Positions 9,359-19,900 of a DNA stretch of 64,000 bases are shown here, one piece after another (within the stretch, counting starts at the first letter, position 1; every line of letters starts with the position of its first letter). Position numbers and translations under genes: made by a program. A model generated the notes under the pieces. It ran no database searches, was not told the origin of the DNA, and saw only the letters and a program-made list of their open reading frames with translations. Origin of the DNA: Peptoclostridium litorale DSM 5388 (GTDB taxonomy: Bacteria; Bacillota; Clostridia; Peptostreptococcales; Peptostreptococcaceae); contig NZ_FSRH01000002.1 in assembly GCF_900141635.1 (NCBI RefSeq), positions 62,001 through 126,000 on the forward strand, written 5' to 3'.

Positions 9359-9418
9359 TATCGCCTGCCCCCAAGTGCACGTCGGTGATTCGAACACTTA
9401 GCAACGGCTAATCACCAA
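9359..9418 (-). promoter_or_regulatory. Structured leader of rpsO, candidate S15 autoregulatory element
   Basis: On the minus strand GGTGATT (9410-9416) pairs with AATCACC (9384-9390) and encloses a perfect TTAGC-CGTT-GCTAA hairpin (9398-9411). An alternative GTG-TTCGAAT-CAC hairpin would compete with the outer stem. Nested and alternative helices before rpsO fit an S15-responsive leader, a known theme in several bacteria with differing structures. The upstream arm contains the ribF stop codon. Binding is inferred. Confidence 0.45.
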
Positions 9419-10361
9419 TTTTTATTGTATCATATTGCATATTGCAAGTAAACAAGTTTTTTATTTTTTCGACATCCTGCTTGAGCTGATTCTTAAGTCC
9501 CTCTATGGAACTGAATTTAACCTCGTCCCTGAGCCTGCTCAAAAAAATTATCTTGACGCTCTTACCGTATACGTCATTGCTATAGTCTATTACATGCGAC
9601 TCAAGCGAAAGCCTGTCTCCGTTGACTGTTGGATTGAACCCTATATTCGTTGCCGCCTTGTATGTCTTGCCTTCTATTTCAACATTTGTATAGTAAACAC
9701 CTGGTTTTGGAAGCAATATGTTTTCGTCTATCTCAAGGTTTAGTGTAGGAAAACCTATTGTCCTTCCAAACCTCTTGCCGTGAACTACCTTTCCACTGAC
9801 ATAATAAGGCCTTCCCAAAAGCTCGCTGGCGCCTTTCACATCACCTGTGCTTATTTTCTTTCTTATAAGCGAGCTGCTTATCTTCTCATTTTCCATTTCA
9901 ACCGGATCAATTATATTTAGATTGAATCCATATTTTTCTGCCATATGTGAAAACTGATTTATATCGCCTTTTCTGTCTTTGCCGAATCTGAAATCATAGC
10001 CTACTACTACTTCCTTTGCATGAAGCTTTTTAATTAAGATTTCGCTTACAAATTCTTCAGGTTCAAGACTTGATATATATTCGTCAAAGGTAAGAGAGAC
10101 AAACACCTTTATTCCCATGTCAGATACGACCTGGTGCTTATCTTTTCTCGTCATTATAAGCCTTATATTGTGTTTATTCAAAAATCCACAAGGATGGTTT
10201 TCAAAAGTCAAAAGAAGACTTTTATACCCCTTCTCTTTTTCTATATCTATTGCCTTTTCTATAAGCCTTTGATGTCCAAGATGAACACCGTCAAAATTTC
10301 CTATTGTCACGACGCTGTCTTCATTTAAGTTTATATCTTGAATATCATTGTAAATTTCCAT
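9408..10361 (-). CDS. ribF: Bifunctional riboflavin kinase / FAD synthetase
   Basis: Makes FMN from riboflavin and then FAD. It has 317 residues: N-terminal nucleotidyltransferase domain with GNFDGVHLGH (about 22-31), and C-terminal riboflavin kinase domain with HGKRFGRTIGFPT. SD GGAGATGG precedes ATG 10361. It follows truB by 16 bases, as in many Firmicutes. The stop codon is embedded in the rpsO leader hairpin. Confidence 0.96.
   Translation of the reverse strand: MEIYNDIQDINLNEDSVVTIGNFDGVHLGHQRLIEKAIDIEKEKGYKSLLLTFENHPCGFLNKHNIRLIMTRKDKHQVVSDMGIKVFVSLTFDEYISSLEPEEFVSEILIKKLHAKEVVVGYDFRFGKDRKGDINQFSHMAEKYGFNLNIIDPVEMENEKISSSLIRKKISTGDVKGASELLGRPYYVSGKVVHGKRFGRTIGFPTLNLEIDENILLPKPGVYYTNVEIEGKTYKAATNIGFNPTVNGDRLSLESHVIDYSNDVYGKSVKIIFLSRLRDEVKFSSIEGLKNQLKQDVEKIKNLFTCNMQYDTIKIGD
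9424..9452 (-). promoter_or_regulatory. Candidate promoter of rpsO inside ribF
   Basis: Minus strand TTTACT (9447-9452), 17-base spacer, TACAAT (9424-9429), inside the last codons of ribF. A transcript starting here would begin right at the structured rpsO leader. The -35 box is weak. Confidence 0.45.
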
Positions 10362-10377
10362 CTAAACCATCTCCAGA

Positions 10378-11280
10378 TTATGCAAGTAGTTTACAACATT
10401 TTAATGTGGTTCCATTTTCAATGCTTACTGCAGCAAGCCCGTAAAACTTTGAATCGCAATATACTCTTACAATCTCGCCTTCTGTCTGCAGCGCTTTCTT
10501 ACTTATTATGCCTTTTGAATATATGATTGCTCCATTTACAAAAGACTTTAAGGCTCCCCTGTTTATTTCTACAGGTTGATATTCCATAAGAACGCTGTCC
10601 ACTTCCATGACCATGGACTCTGAATTACCTTCCTCCACGGCTTTTTGAAGCTCCTCCAATGTAACGGTATTTTCAATATTAAAAGGCCCCGAAAACACTC
10701 TCAGCAGAAATGACATATACGCACCGCATCCAAGTTTTTCACCTATGTCACTGCATATGCTCCTTACATAGGTTCCCTTTGAACACTCCACGTCAAACAT
10801 TACCCTGCTGCCTTCAATGCTTACTATATATATATCGTATATATGTATTTTCCTAGCCTTTATCTCGACATCCGAAACGCCTTTTCTGGCAAGCTCGTAA
10901 AGCTTTTTGCCGTTCACCTTGAGCGCCGAGTAGATCGGCGGAACCTGCATCTGCTCTCCTTCAAATGATTCGACTGCAGCTATTATATCCTCTTTTTTTA
11001 TGCCTGACGGGTCGCCTTTCCCGGTTATCTGCCCAAACGAATCATACGTGTCCGTTTGGGTTCCGAGAGTAAGCTCCACCCTGTATTTTTTCCTGCTGCC
11101 AAGCAGAAATTCGGAAACCTTTGTTCCCTTGCCAAGGCATATTGGAAGCACTCCTGCGGCATTTGGATCAAGTGTTCCCGTATGCCCCACTTTCTTTTGG
11201 CCGAATATTCTTCTGACTCTGCTCACCACATCATGTGATGTCATGCCCGTAGGCTTTAATATATTAACTATTCCGTCCAA
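10378..11280 (-). CDS. truB: tRNA pseudouridine(55) synthase
   Basis: Isomerises U55 in the T-loop of tRNAs. It has 300 residues with the catalytic aspartate 38 in GHTGTLDP, the KVNGKKLYELAR segment and a C-terminal PUA-like domain. The start is TTG 11280, with SD GGTGAT close upstream; no ATG lies nearby. It follows nrnA by 12 bases and belongs to the nusA-infB operon. Confidence 0.96.
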   Translation of the reverse strand: MDGIVNILKPTGMTSHDVVSRVRRIFGQKKVGHTGTLDPNAAGVLPICLGKGTKVSEFLLGSRKKYRVELTLGTQTDTYDSFGQITGKGDPSGIKKEDIIAAVESFEGEQMQVPPIYSALKVNGKKLYELARKGVSDVEIKARKIHIYDIYIVSIEGSRVMFDVECSKGTYVRSICSDIGEKLGCGAYMSFLLRVFSGPFNIENTVTLEELQKAVEEGNSESMVMEVDSVLMEYQPVEINRGALKSFVNGAIIYSKGIISKKALQTEGEIVRVYCDSKFYGLAAVSIENGTTLKCCKLLA

Positions 11281-11292
11281 GATATCACCACT

Positions 11293-12276
11293 TTACTGGT
11301 AAAATGATTTTACAACTTCTTCTATAACTTTATTTTTTGCATTTTCAAGAGAATCGTGTATAGTACACCCAGCAGCCCTTATATGGCCTCCTCCTCCGAA
11401 TTTGCGCGCAATTTCGTTAACATCTATTATTTCCTTCGACCGGAAGCTCACCTTTATCTCCCCGGGTGATTTTTCCTTGAACATTATGCCAACTTCTATG
11501 TTTTCAATATCCCTGGCATAGTTTATAAGTCCTTCAGTGTTGTTATTGTCTATGTTATTCCTTATGAGCATATTCTGAGTCACTTCTATATATGCTATTT
11601 TGCCCTCCACAATTTCAAGAGTCGCCAAAACATCGGCCAAAAGCTTTATCCTGTCAAGCGAATCGCTCTGGAACAGGCGTTTCACTATATACTGCTTATC
11701 TATGCCCTTTTGAAGAAGCTCATATGCCATTTTAAAACTTTCCGGATACACATTTGAATACATGAAATTGCCGGTGTCGGTTATAAGGCCTGTGTAAAGA
11801 GCCGTTCCTATATCCTTGCCTATTATGTCAATCTTTTGCTCATATTCCATTGTCTTTAGTATATAATATACTATCTCGCTTGTAGATGATGCTTTCTTGT
11901 CGACATAGTTTACATCTCCAAAGCAGTCATTGCTTATATGGTGGTCTATGTTTACAAACATGGACGCCCCTTTTTTTACGGTTTCACTACAGCACGGCCT
12001 GCTATAGTCTCCGCAGTCAAGTGCCACAAGCACATAAGGCCTTTCAGTGTCCACTTCATTTGATGACTTTATGTCTATACCTTCAACCACAAATTCGAGG
12101 TTTGAGGGTATTTTGTCATCAAGCACAAAATAAACTTCTTTGCCAAGCTTTTTAAGCGCTTTGCAAAGTCCCGCTGAAGATCCCAAGCTATCTCCGTCTG
12201 GTGAGCAATGGGAAGTGACATGAAAATTGTCACTTCCCAGCATTTTATCTATAAGATTATTCATCCGAGTCATCAC
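11293..12276 (-). CDS. nrnA: DHH/DHHA1 oligoribonuclease/pAp phosphatase (NrnA type)
   Basis: Degrades short oligoribonucleotides and usually 3',5'-pAp. The DHH domain has SPDGDSLGS and NIDHH motifs with the metal-binding aspartates and histidines, and the C-terminal DHHA1 domain has GGGGHIRAAG. About 325 residues, normal. Overlaps the rbfA end; start could be GTG 12276, ATG 12273 or ATG 12264. Position between rbfA and truB is standard for Firmicutes. Confidence 0.92.
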   Translation of the reverse strand: MMTRMNNLIDKMLGSDNFHVTSHCSPDGDSLGSSAGLCKALKKLGKEVYFVLDDKIPSNLEFVVEGIDIKSSNEVDTERPYVLVALDCGDYSRPCCSETVKKGASMFVNIDHHISNDCFGDVNYVDKKASSTSEIVYYILKTMEYEQKIDIIGKDIGTALYTGLITDTGNFMYSNVYPESFKMAYELLQKGIDKQYIVKRLFQSDSLDRIKLLADVLATLEIVEGKIAYIEVTQNMLIRNNIDNNNTEGLINYARDIENIEVGIMFKEKSPGEIKVSFRSKEIIDVNEIARKFGGGGHIRAAGCTIHDSLENAKNKVIEEVVKSFYQ

Positions 12277-12613
12277 TCTTCATTTTATCTATAAGCTTTG
12301 ACATGTATATTCCTCTTTCTATGGAATCGTCAAGCTTGAATATTATCTCGGGAGTATATCTTAGCTTTATCTCTTTTCCGACTTCTTTTCTTATAAAGCC
12401 TCTTGCACTTTTAAGACCATCGAGTATATCATGTTTGTCACCTGCAAGCACGCTTACGTATGCATATGCATATTTGAGATCTTGAGTCACTTCAACCTCT
12501 GTGATGCTGACAAGAGAAGTTATCCTAGGGTCCTTTATGGCTCCCGATGCAATCATTGAGCTTATGACCTTCTTCATTTCCTCTCCTATCCTCTTGGTTC
12601 TCTTATAGCTCAT
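12257..12613 (-). CDS. rbfA: Ribosome-binding factor A
   Basis: Small KH-fold factor needed for maturation of the 30S subunit. It has 118 residues with the typical opening (RTKRIGEEMKK), the DPRI segment, and a RYTPEI segment. It ends in a short acidic tail that overlaps nrnA. It lies 18 bases after infB. Confidence 0.95.
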   Translation of the reverse strand: MSYKRTKRIGEEMKKVISSMIASGAIKDPRITSLVSITEVEVTQDLKYAYAYVSVLAGDKHDILDGLKSARGFIRKEVGKEIKLRYTPEIIFKLDDSIERGIYMSKLIDKMKSDDSDE

Positions 12614-12631
12614 ACTCTCATGTCCCTTCTG

Positions 12632-14599
12632 TTATTTTCTTTTTCTTTCTACTTCTTTCATTGTGTACGCCTCTATGAAGTCTCCCTCTTTTATGTCATT
12701 GAAGTTTTCAATGCTCATACCGCATTCATAGCCTTTTGCAACTTCTTTCGCGTCGTCCTTGAATCTCTTAAGTGATGCAAGCTTTCCATCGTGTATAATT
12801 ATGTTGTCTCTTACAAGTCTTATCTGGGCACTTCTCACCATCTTGCCTTCAGTGACATAACATCCTGCAATTGTTCCAACTCCTGAAACCTTGAAAGTGT
12901 TTCTAACCTCGGCTTTTCCAAGTTCTTCTTCCACAAATTCAGGCTCTAGCATTCCTGTCATTGCGTCTTTTACGTCTTCAATTGCATCGTATATTATTCT
13001 GTAAGTCCTAACGTCAACACTTTCTCTTTCAGCAAGAGATTTAGCTCCTGAAACCGGTCTTACGTTGAATCCTATTATTATGGCGTTTGAAGCTGATGCC
13101 AGCATTACATCCGATTCAGTTATAGCTCCAACTCCACCGTGTATTACCTTAACTGCAACTTCTTCATCGCTTAGTTTTTCAAAAGCCTGCTTTACAGCCT
13201 GAGCGGATCCTTGAACGTCCGCCTTTATTATGACGTTAAGCTCCTTAACCGCACCTTCTTGCATTTGCTGGAACAAATCATCAAGAGAAACCTTCTGGCT
13301 TGCCTTCATCTGAGCTGCTCTTATCTTGTCTTTTCTCTTTTCAGATACGCTTCTTGCTATCTTGTCGCTTCCAACTACTATGAACTGGTCTCCAGCCTGT
13401 GGAACATCTGAAAGCCCAAGTATCTCAACCGGAGTTGCAGGACCCGCCTTTTTAACATTTTTGCCCTTGTCGTCCAGCATAGCTCTGACCTTGCCGTATG
13501 TCGAACCTACAACTACAGGATCTCCAACCTTTAAAGTTCCGTTTTGAACTACAACTGTAGCAACAGGACCTCTTCCCTTGTCAAGCTCGCCTTCTATGAC
13601 AATACCTGTAGCCTTTCTGTTAGGATTTGCCTTTAGCTCTTCCATTTCAGCGACAAGAAGTATCATTTCAAGAAGAGTGTCTATGTTCTCATTTTGCTTA
13701 GCCGAAACCGGAACGGATATTATGTCTCCTCCCCAGTCTTCAACTAAAAGCCCGTGCTCTGAAAGTTCCTGCTTGACTCTGTCAGGATTTGCAGCCGGCT
13801 TGTCTATCTTGTTTATCGCAACTATTATTGGCACCTGAGCAGCCTTGGCGTGGTTTATTGCCTCTACCGTCTGAGGCATTATTCCATCATCCGCCGCAAC
13901 TATTAGTATTGCTATATCAGTAACCTGCGCTCCTCTTGCTCTCATTGACGTAAACGCCTCGTGTCCCGGAGTGTCAAGGAATGTGATTTTCTTTCCAGAT
14001 ATGTTGACTACAGATGCACCTATGTGCTGAGTTATTCCGCCTGCTTCTTTTTCTGTGACATTAGTGTTTCTTATAGAATCTAGAAGAGTCGTCTTTCCGT
14101 GGTCAACGTGTCCCATTACTGTTACTATAGGTGATCTATATACAAGGTCTTCTTCCTTGTCCTCTTCTATTTCCAAGCCTTCTATTTCTTCTTCTTCTTC
14201 AGCTTCAACCTCTATTTCACATCCACATTCAAATGCAATTTCATTTGCAGTGTCTATGTCCACTTCCTGGTTTATAGTCGCCATTATGCCCTTCTTTATA
14301 AGGCTTGTTATTATTTCCGCTGGCGTTTTTCCTAGAAGTTTTGCAAGCTCTGACACTGTAAGTATTCCAGCGAATTTTATAACTTCAAGGTCTGATTCAT
14401 TTTCTTTACCAGCATTATTTTCACTGCTGCCTGATTTGCCTTCTCCGCCTAGAATTTCCATTATAAGCTCCGCCTCATCTGCTTCTATAGTGCTCATGTG
14501 GTTTGTAACATTAATGTCTAGCTCTTCCAGTTTTTCTATTAGTTCCTTGCTTGAAAGCCCTAGTTCCTGAGCTACTTTATATACTCTCGTCCTCGACAA
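12632..14599 (-). CDS. infB: Translation initiation factor IF-2
   Basis: GTPase that brings initiator tRNA to the 30S subunit. About 655 residues, a short IF2 with a brief acidic linker. An N-terminal IF2N domain opens with (M)[10 protein letters not shown]. The G domain has GHVDHGKT (about 163-170), NKIDK, and DTPGHEAF, followed by domains II-IV. I choose TTG 14599, six bases after SD GGGGGTG; GTG 14608 lies inside the SD. It overlaps the ylxQ gene by 23 bases. Confidence 0.97.
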   Translation of the reverse strand: MSRTRVYKVAQELGLSSKELIEKLEELDINVTNHMSTIEADEAELIMEILGGEGKSGSSENNAGKENESDLEVIKFAGILTVSELAKLLGKTPAEIITSLIKKGIMATINQEVDIDTANEIAFECGCEIEVEAEEEEEIEGLEIEEDKEEDLVYRSPIVTVMGHVDHGKTTLLDSIRNTNVTEKEAGGITQHIGASVVNISGKKITFLDTPGHEAFTSMRARGAQVTDIAILIVAADDGIMPQTVEAINHAKAAQVPIIVAINKIDKPAANPDRVKQELSEHGLLVEDWGGDIISVPVSAKQNENIDTLLEMILLVAEMEELKANPNRKATGIVIEGELDKGRGPVATVVVQNGTLKVGDPVVVGSTYGKVRAMLDDKGKNVKKAGPATPVEILGLSDVPQAGDQFIVVGSDKIARSVSEKRKDKIRAAQMKASQKVSLDDLFQQMQEGAVKELNVIIKADVQGSAQAVKQAFEKLSDEEVAVKVIHGGVGAITESDVMLASASNAIIIGFNVRPVSGAKSLAERESVDVRTYRIIYDAIEDVKDAMTGMLEPEFVEEELGKAEVRNTFKVSGVGTIAGCYVTEGKMVRSAQIRLVRDNIIIHDGKLASLKRFKDDAKEVAKGYECGMSIENFNDIKEGDFIEAYTMKEVERKRK

Positions 14600-14906
14600 A
14601 AGGAACACCCCCTAATAATTCTTTAATCTTTTTGGCAAAATCAACTTCCCTTATTGCTATTACCGTTCTGTTTTGTTTCCCTATTGCTCTGCTTAGTTCC
14701 TGTGAATTTGAAAATATTACAGACTCTATTCCATAACTGCTTGACTTGTCTGTGAATTTCTTTTTAGTGTTTTCCGATGCATCTCCCGCTATTATTACAA
14801 GATATACGTTGCCTTTTCTTATCTCATTCAGTACTGTGCTGTCTCCTGAAACCATGTTGCCACTCTTAGAAGCAAATCCTAACAGTGTAGCTAATTTATT
14901 TTCCAT
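14577..14906 (-). CDS. ylxQ: L7Ae/L30e-family RNA-binding protein (YlxQ)
   Basis: Small ribosome-associated protein of the kink-turn-binding L7Ae family. It has 109 residues, with the typical [10 protein letters not shown] opening, GDAS and the C-terminal FAKKI helix. It overlaps ylxR upstream and infB downstream, the invariant Firmicute neighbourhood. The exact target is unknown. Confidence 0.88.
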   Translation of the reverse strand: MENKLATLLGFASKSGNMVSGDSTVLNEIRKGNVYLVIIAGDASENTKKKFTDKSSSYGIESVIFSNSQELSRAIGKQNRTVIAIREVDFAKKIKELLGGVPFVEDESI

Positions 14907-15165
14907 GCTTTTTTAAGTCCTCTCTGAGCTTTTCATATGTTTCATCTGAAATTTCAATACCAAACGCTCTTGAAAGAGCTTTTTTCTTTATCGCATCTTC
15001 AAGGCATTCAAGGCTGCATATGTACGCGCCTCTTCCATTAGCCTTGCCCGATGGGTCTAGAAATACTTCGCCCTCTTTTGTCTTTACAATTCTTACTAGA
15101 GTCTTTTTATCGCTTCTTTCCTGACAACTTACACATTTTCTCAAAGGTGTCTTTCTTTTTTTCAA
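14896..15165 (-). CDS. ylxR: YlxR-family RNA-binding protein
   Basis: Small basic protein of the YlxR (DUF448) family, reported in other Firmicutes as an RNase P-associated or nucleoid-associated factor. About 89 residues with the family motif RKCVSCQER and the GRGAYIC segment. Start TTG 15165 follows SD GGGGGTGG; the upstream TTG 15180 is too far into the SD. Overlaps ylxQ by 11 bases. Confidence 0.9.
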   Translation of the reverse strand: MKKRKTPLRKCVSCQERSDKKTLVRIVKTKEGEVFLDPSGKANGRGAYICSLECLEDAIKKKALSRAFGIEISDETYEKLREDLKKHGK

Positions 15166-15185
15166 AGCTACCACCCCCAAACAAT

Positions 15186-16322
15186 CTATATTTCCTGTTC
15201 GCTGACAGTTTCGTCTATCTGCTCACTCACTGTCTCAACAGTTTCAACTGCCTCTTGCAGTTTTTCGCGCTCTTGGTCATCTACATTTTCAATTTGGCTT
15301 TCGCTTTTTATATCTATCTTCCAGTTTGTAAGCTTGGCGGCAAGCCTTGCATTTTGACCTTCTTTTCCTATCGCAAGTGAAAGCTGGTAATCTGGAACAA
15401 CCACCTTCGCACTTTTTTCATTTTCATCGACATCAACCGATACAACTTTTGAAGGACTTAGTGAATTTGATATATACTCTCCCATGTCCTCATTGTATTT
15501 TATTATGTCAATCTTTTCGCCATCTAGTTCATCTACAATGTTTTTAACCCTTATTCCCTTTGGCCCAACACATGAGCCCACTGGATCGACGTTTTCGTCA
15601 AGCGATTCAACCGCTATTTTAGTTCTCGAACCTGCTTCCCTTGCCACAGAATTTATTCTGACTACGCCATCATATATTTCTGGTACTTCAAGTTCAAAGA
15701 GCCTTTTTACAAGTCCCGGATGGCTTCTGGAAAGGAATATCTGAGGTCCCTTTGTAGTCTTTTTAACTTCAAGTATATAAGCTTTTATCCTTTGCCCTAT
15801 CTGATAGTCTTCCCCAGGTATTTGTTCTGCGATATTAAGCACGCCCTCCGTTTTTCCAAGAGCAACATATACAACTCCCTTAGTGACCCTTGCAACAACG
15901 CCTGTTATTATTTCACTTTCCCTGCTTGTGAACTCATTGAATATAACATCTCTTTCAGCTTCCTTTATTCTTTGAACTACAACCTGCTTTGCATTTTGAG
16001 CCGCTATCCTTCCAAAATCCTTTGGAGTAACCTCTTCCTCAACAATGTCGTCAACCTGCACATTAACTCCGTATTTATTCTGAGCTTCCTCTAAAGATAC
16101 CTCAAGCACTCTGTCTTCAACCTGCTCAACTACCAATTTTTCAGCAAAAACTCTGACATCACCTGTCTCACGGTCTATCTTTATCTTTACATTCTGAGAC
16201 GATCCAAAATTCTTCTTGTACGCAGATACAAGCGCCGCCTCTATAGTTTCTATAAGTATTTCCTTCGATACGCCTTTTTCCTTCTCTATCTGGTCCAGCG
16301 CATATATAAACTCCGCATTCAT
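15186..16322 (-). CDS. nusA: Transcription termination/antitermination factor NusA
   Basis: RNA polymerase-associated factor controlling pausing and termination. It has 378 residues: N-terminal polymerase-binding domain, S1 domain near 135-200, and two KH domains (ending near 345, with IGKEGQNARLA), then a short acidic tail, without the repeats of proteobacterial NusA. SD GAGGAGG precedes ATG 16322. The hairpin in the leader of its own operon could be a target of its own activity. Confidence 0.97.
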   Translation of the reverse strand: MNAEFIYALDQIEKEKGVSKEILIETIEAALVSAYKKNFGSSQNVKIKIDRETGDVRVFAEKLVVEQVEDRVLEVSLEEAQNKYGVNVQVDDIVEEEVTPKDFGRIAAQNAKQVVVQRIKEAERDVIFNEFTSRESEIITGVVARVTKGVVYVALGKTEGVLNIAEQIPGEDYQIGQRIKAYILEVKKTTKGPQIFLSRSHPGLVKRLFELEVPEIYDGVVRINSVAREAGSRTKIAVESLDENVDPVGSCVGPKGIRVKNIVDELDGEKIDIIKYNEDMGEYISNSLSPSKVVSVDVDENEKSAKVVVPDYQLSLAIGKEGQNARLAAKLTNWKIDIKSESQIENVDDQEREKLQEAVETVETVSEQIDETVSEQEI

Positions 16323-16341
16323 TTTTTATCCTCCTCGTTAT

Positions 16342-16803
16342 CTAAAACTTTACAGCAAGTTTTATAAGAGCTATATTTTTTCTTTCTAGTTCAAGCTCCA
16401 TTTCACCTTTTTTCACCTTGACTATGTCTCCGTCAAAAAGTCCTAAAAGTTCGCCTTCAAAATTCTTTTCTCCGTCCACAGCCTTGTACAGCCTGACTTC
16501 GACATCGCTTCCCTTAAATCTTTTAAAATCCTTGTCTTTCTTGAGTTTTCTGTCTATCCCCGGGGAAGATACTTCCAGAAAATAGTTTTCCTGTATCGGG
16601 TCAAGCTCGTCAAGCTTTTCACCTATGTATCCACTTACAAATTTGCAATCGTCAAGTGAAACTCCTTCAGGCTTGTCTATATATATTCTCAAGAATCGAT
16701 TTTTGCCTTCTTTTACATATTCAACATCAACAAGTTCATATCCTTCTTTTTCTAAAAATGGTTCAATAAGTTCCTCAACTGTAGATTTTACATCCTTTGC
16801 CAT
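16342..16803 (-). CDS. rimP: Ribosome maturation factor RimP
   Basis: Small 30S assembly factor. It has 153 residues with the N-terminal alpha/beta domain (EGYELVDVEYVKEG) and the VSSPGIDR motif that begins the SH3-like half. SD GGAGGTAA precedes ATG 16803. First gene of rimP-nusA-ylxR-ylxQ-infB-rbfA. Confidence 0.95.
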   Translation of the reverse strand: MAKDVKSTVEELIEPFLEKEGYELVDVEYVKEGKNRFLRIYIDKPEGVSLDDCKFVSGYIGEKLDELDPIQENYFLEVSSPGIDRKLKKDKDFKRFKGSDVEVRLYKAVDGEKNFEGELLGLFDGDIVKVKKGEMELELERKNIALIKLAVKF

Positions 16804-16833
16804 ATTATTACCTCCAAAGAATTTATAAAAGCA

Positions 16834-16860
16834 AAGAGTGGGTAATTTTTCCCCACTCTT
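16834..16860 (-). terminator. Hairpin in rimP-nusA leader, candidate NusA-dependent attenuator
   Basis: A perfect 9-bp stem AAGAGTGGG/CCCACTCTT (16834-16842 and 16852-16860) with a nine-base loop. The minus-strand sequence after it is TGCTTTT, an interrupted, weak T tract. It lies after polC but downstream of a promoter candidate, hence inside the leader of rimP-nusA. Weak U tracts are typical of NusA-stimulated terminators. Confidence 0.6.
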
Positions 16861-16897
16861 CTCAAAAACATCTCTCGCTCTATTTTACACCAAAACT

Positions 16898-16926
16898 AGT
16901 ATATCACATAATAAATCTATTTGCAA
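16898..16926 (-). promoter_or_regulatory. Promoter of the rimP-nusA-infB operon
   Basis: Minus strand TTGCAA (16921-16926), 17-base spacer, TATACT (16898-16903), directly after the polC stop codon. Confidence 0.65.
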
Positions 16927-16930
16927 ACCA

Positions 16931-19900
16931 TTACAAAAGCGACAATTGATTCGTTTCAGGCATATCATAAAGGCATCCATTTTCCTTCAGCATCTCAAGC
17001 ACGGTTTTTGAAAGCTTGGTCCTGCTCCTAAGATCCTCTATTGATAGGAATTCTCCCTTTTCCCTTTCGCTCACGACATTAAACGCGGCGTTCTCTCCAA
17101 GTCCCGGGAATGAGACAAGCGGAGGAAGAAGCTTTCCTGCAACTATTTTGAATTTCTTGGCATCCGAATTGTAAAGATCCACATTCATAACCTCTATTCC
17201 TCTTGAAAACATTTCATTTACAACCTCTATAAGGGTGTATATGTTCTTGTCCTTTGCCGTTGCGGTATTTCCCAGTGCGTCTATCTCTTTCATTTTTTCC
17301 AAAACGGCCCCTCTTCCCTTGGATATGAGGGTTATGTCAAAATCTTCCGCCTTTATTGTGAAGTACGTCGCATAAAACGCCCTCGGATAGTGCACCTTGA
17401 AATATGCTATCCTGAATGACATCATAACGTATGCAACCGCATGGGCCTTCGGGAACATGTACTTTATTTTGTTGCAAGAGTCTATGTACCACTGTGGCAC
17501 ATTATTTTCTTCCATTTCATCCTTGTCTTCTTCCCTTAGCCCTTTTCCCTTTCTTACGTTTTCCATTATCTTGAATGAATGCTTTGGCTGGACTCCCTTT
17601 TGTATTAGGTAGTTCATTATGTCGTCCCTTGTGCAGATTACTTCCTTAAGCTCCGCCGTTCCCGCCCTTACAAGCTCCTGAGCATTGTTGAGCCAGACGT
17701 CCGTTCCGTGTGAAAGTCCCGATATCCTGACAAGTTCTGCAAATGTATTAGGCTTTGTATCGACGAGCATCTGCCTTACGAATTTTGTTCCAAACTCAGG
17801 AACTGCAAATGTGGCCACCGGAGAATCAACATCTTCCTTTTCAACCCCTATCTCATGGGTGCTGCTGAATATTCCCATTGTCTCCGCATCGTCAAGAGCT
17901 ATATGCGTGGCGTCTATTCCCGTAAACTCCTCAAGCATCTTTATTATTGTTGGGGTATCGTGGCCAAGTATGTCGAGTTTTAGGAGCCTTCCGCTTATGG
18001 AGTGGTAGTCAAAATGCGTCGTTATTACTCCGGAAGATGAATCGTTTGCCGGATACTGTATAGGGCAAAAATCAAAAATTTCCTTGTAATCAGGAACGAC
18101 CATTATTCCTCCGGGGTGCTGCCCTGAAGTCCTCTTTATACCCGTGCATCCGCCTGAAAGCCTTTCTATTTCAACTGAAGGGCATATAATGCCCTTTTCC
18201 TCGATATATTTTTTGACAAACCCATACGCGGTCTTGTCAGCTATGGTGCCTATTGTGCCCGCCTTGTATACGTAGCCCTTTCCAAACAGCACCTCAGTAT
18301 ACTTGTGGGCCGTGGCCTGGTATTCCCCCGCAAAGTTAAGGTCTATGTCCGGCTCCTTGTCCCCTTCAAACCCCAGGAATACCTCAAATGGGATATCGTG
18401 GCCGTCCTTTATATATTCCACACCGCATTTTGGACATATCTTATCCGGAAGGTCCGCTCCCGATCCTATGCTTCCGTCCGTGGAAAACTCCGACGTCTTG
18501 CAGTTAGCGCATATATAATGTGGCGGCAGAGGGTTTACTTCAGTTATTGAGCTCATTGTTGCCGCAAACGACGAACCAACAGATCCCCTTGATCCAACAA
18601 GATAGCCATCGTCTACGGACTTTTTAACAAGTCTTTGGGCGATTATATACATTACCGCATATCCGTTACTTATAATCGAGTTGAGTTCCCTATCAAGCCT
18701 TTTTTGGACTATTTCCGGCATGGGATCCCCATATATTGAATTTGCCTTTTCATAGCACATCCTTCTGAGCTCCTCGTCTGAGCCTTCTATTATGGGGGGG
18801 AATGTCTCCTTTGGAACAGGCCTTATGTCTTCAATCATTTCTGCTATCTTGTTTGGGTTTTCTATTACAACCTCATTGGCAGTCTCGCTACCTAGATACG
18901 AAAAGTCCTCAAGCATCTCATCTGTGGTCTTGAAGTAAAGAGGTATGTCTTCGTCCGCATCCGAAAATCCCTGGCTGCATTTCAATATCTTCCTGTACAC
19001 CCCGTCATGAGGATCTACAAAATGCACGTCTCCAGTTGCCACAACAGGCCTTTTGAGCTTTCTTCCTAGCTCTATTATCCTCTTGTTTATATCCTTCAGC
19101 TCATCATATCCGCTCACTATCCCCTTGTCTATCATGAACTTGTTGTTGCCAAGAGGCATCACTTCAAAATAGTCATAATAAAGTGCTATTTTTTCAAGCT
19201 CATCCTCATTGACATTCTTAATCACAGCCTGGTAAAGCTCTCCAGCTTCACACGCGCTTCCTATTACAAGCCCCTCCCTATATTCCGTAAGCAGGCTCTT
19301 TGGTATTCTCGGCCTCTTGTAGAAATAGTCTATATGAGCTTTTGATACAATCTTATACAGGTTCTTAAGGCCCGTATAGTTTTTTGCCAGTATCATTATG
19401 TGGAATGTATTCAGCTTAGTGTGGTCATTTTGCTTGAAATGGGTATTTATGTCACTCAGTTTCTCTATGCCTTCATTTTTGAATCTTTCAAGAAAGTTGA
19501 TAAATATGTCAGCAGTGGCCTGCGCATCGTCCACAGCCCTGTGGTGGTTTTTAAGAGATACTCCAAGCGCCTTTGCCACAACATTGAGCTTATATCTTTT
19601 AAGCTCAGGCAGAAGCACCTTTGCCACGGCTATTGTGTCTATAGAGCTGTTTTCAAATTTAATGCCAAGCCTTTTGCAGCTCTCCCTTACAAAGCCCATG
19701 TCAAATTCGGCATTGTGCGCCACGAGCACGCTATCTTTTATAAATTCCATGAACTGCGGCATTATATCCTTTATTTCAGGTTCATTATCGATCATAGCAT
19801 TGTTTATGCCCGTAAGCTCCTGTATTTTAAGAGGTATGCTCATTTTAGGATTGACTAAGCAGCTGAACCTGTCCACTATTTCAAAATCTCTGATCTTCAC

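Noticed and set aside
9359-9418. tRNA-like sequence with TTCGAATC upstream of rpsO
   Set aside because: Only a T-loop-like stretch is present; there is no acceptor stem or anticodon arm, so it is treated as a leader fold.
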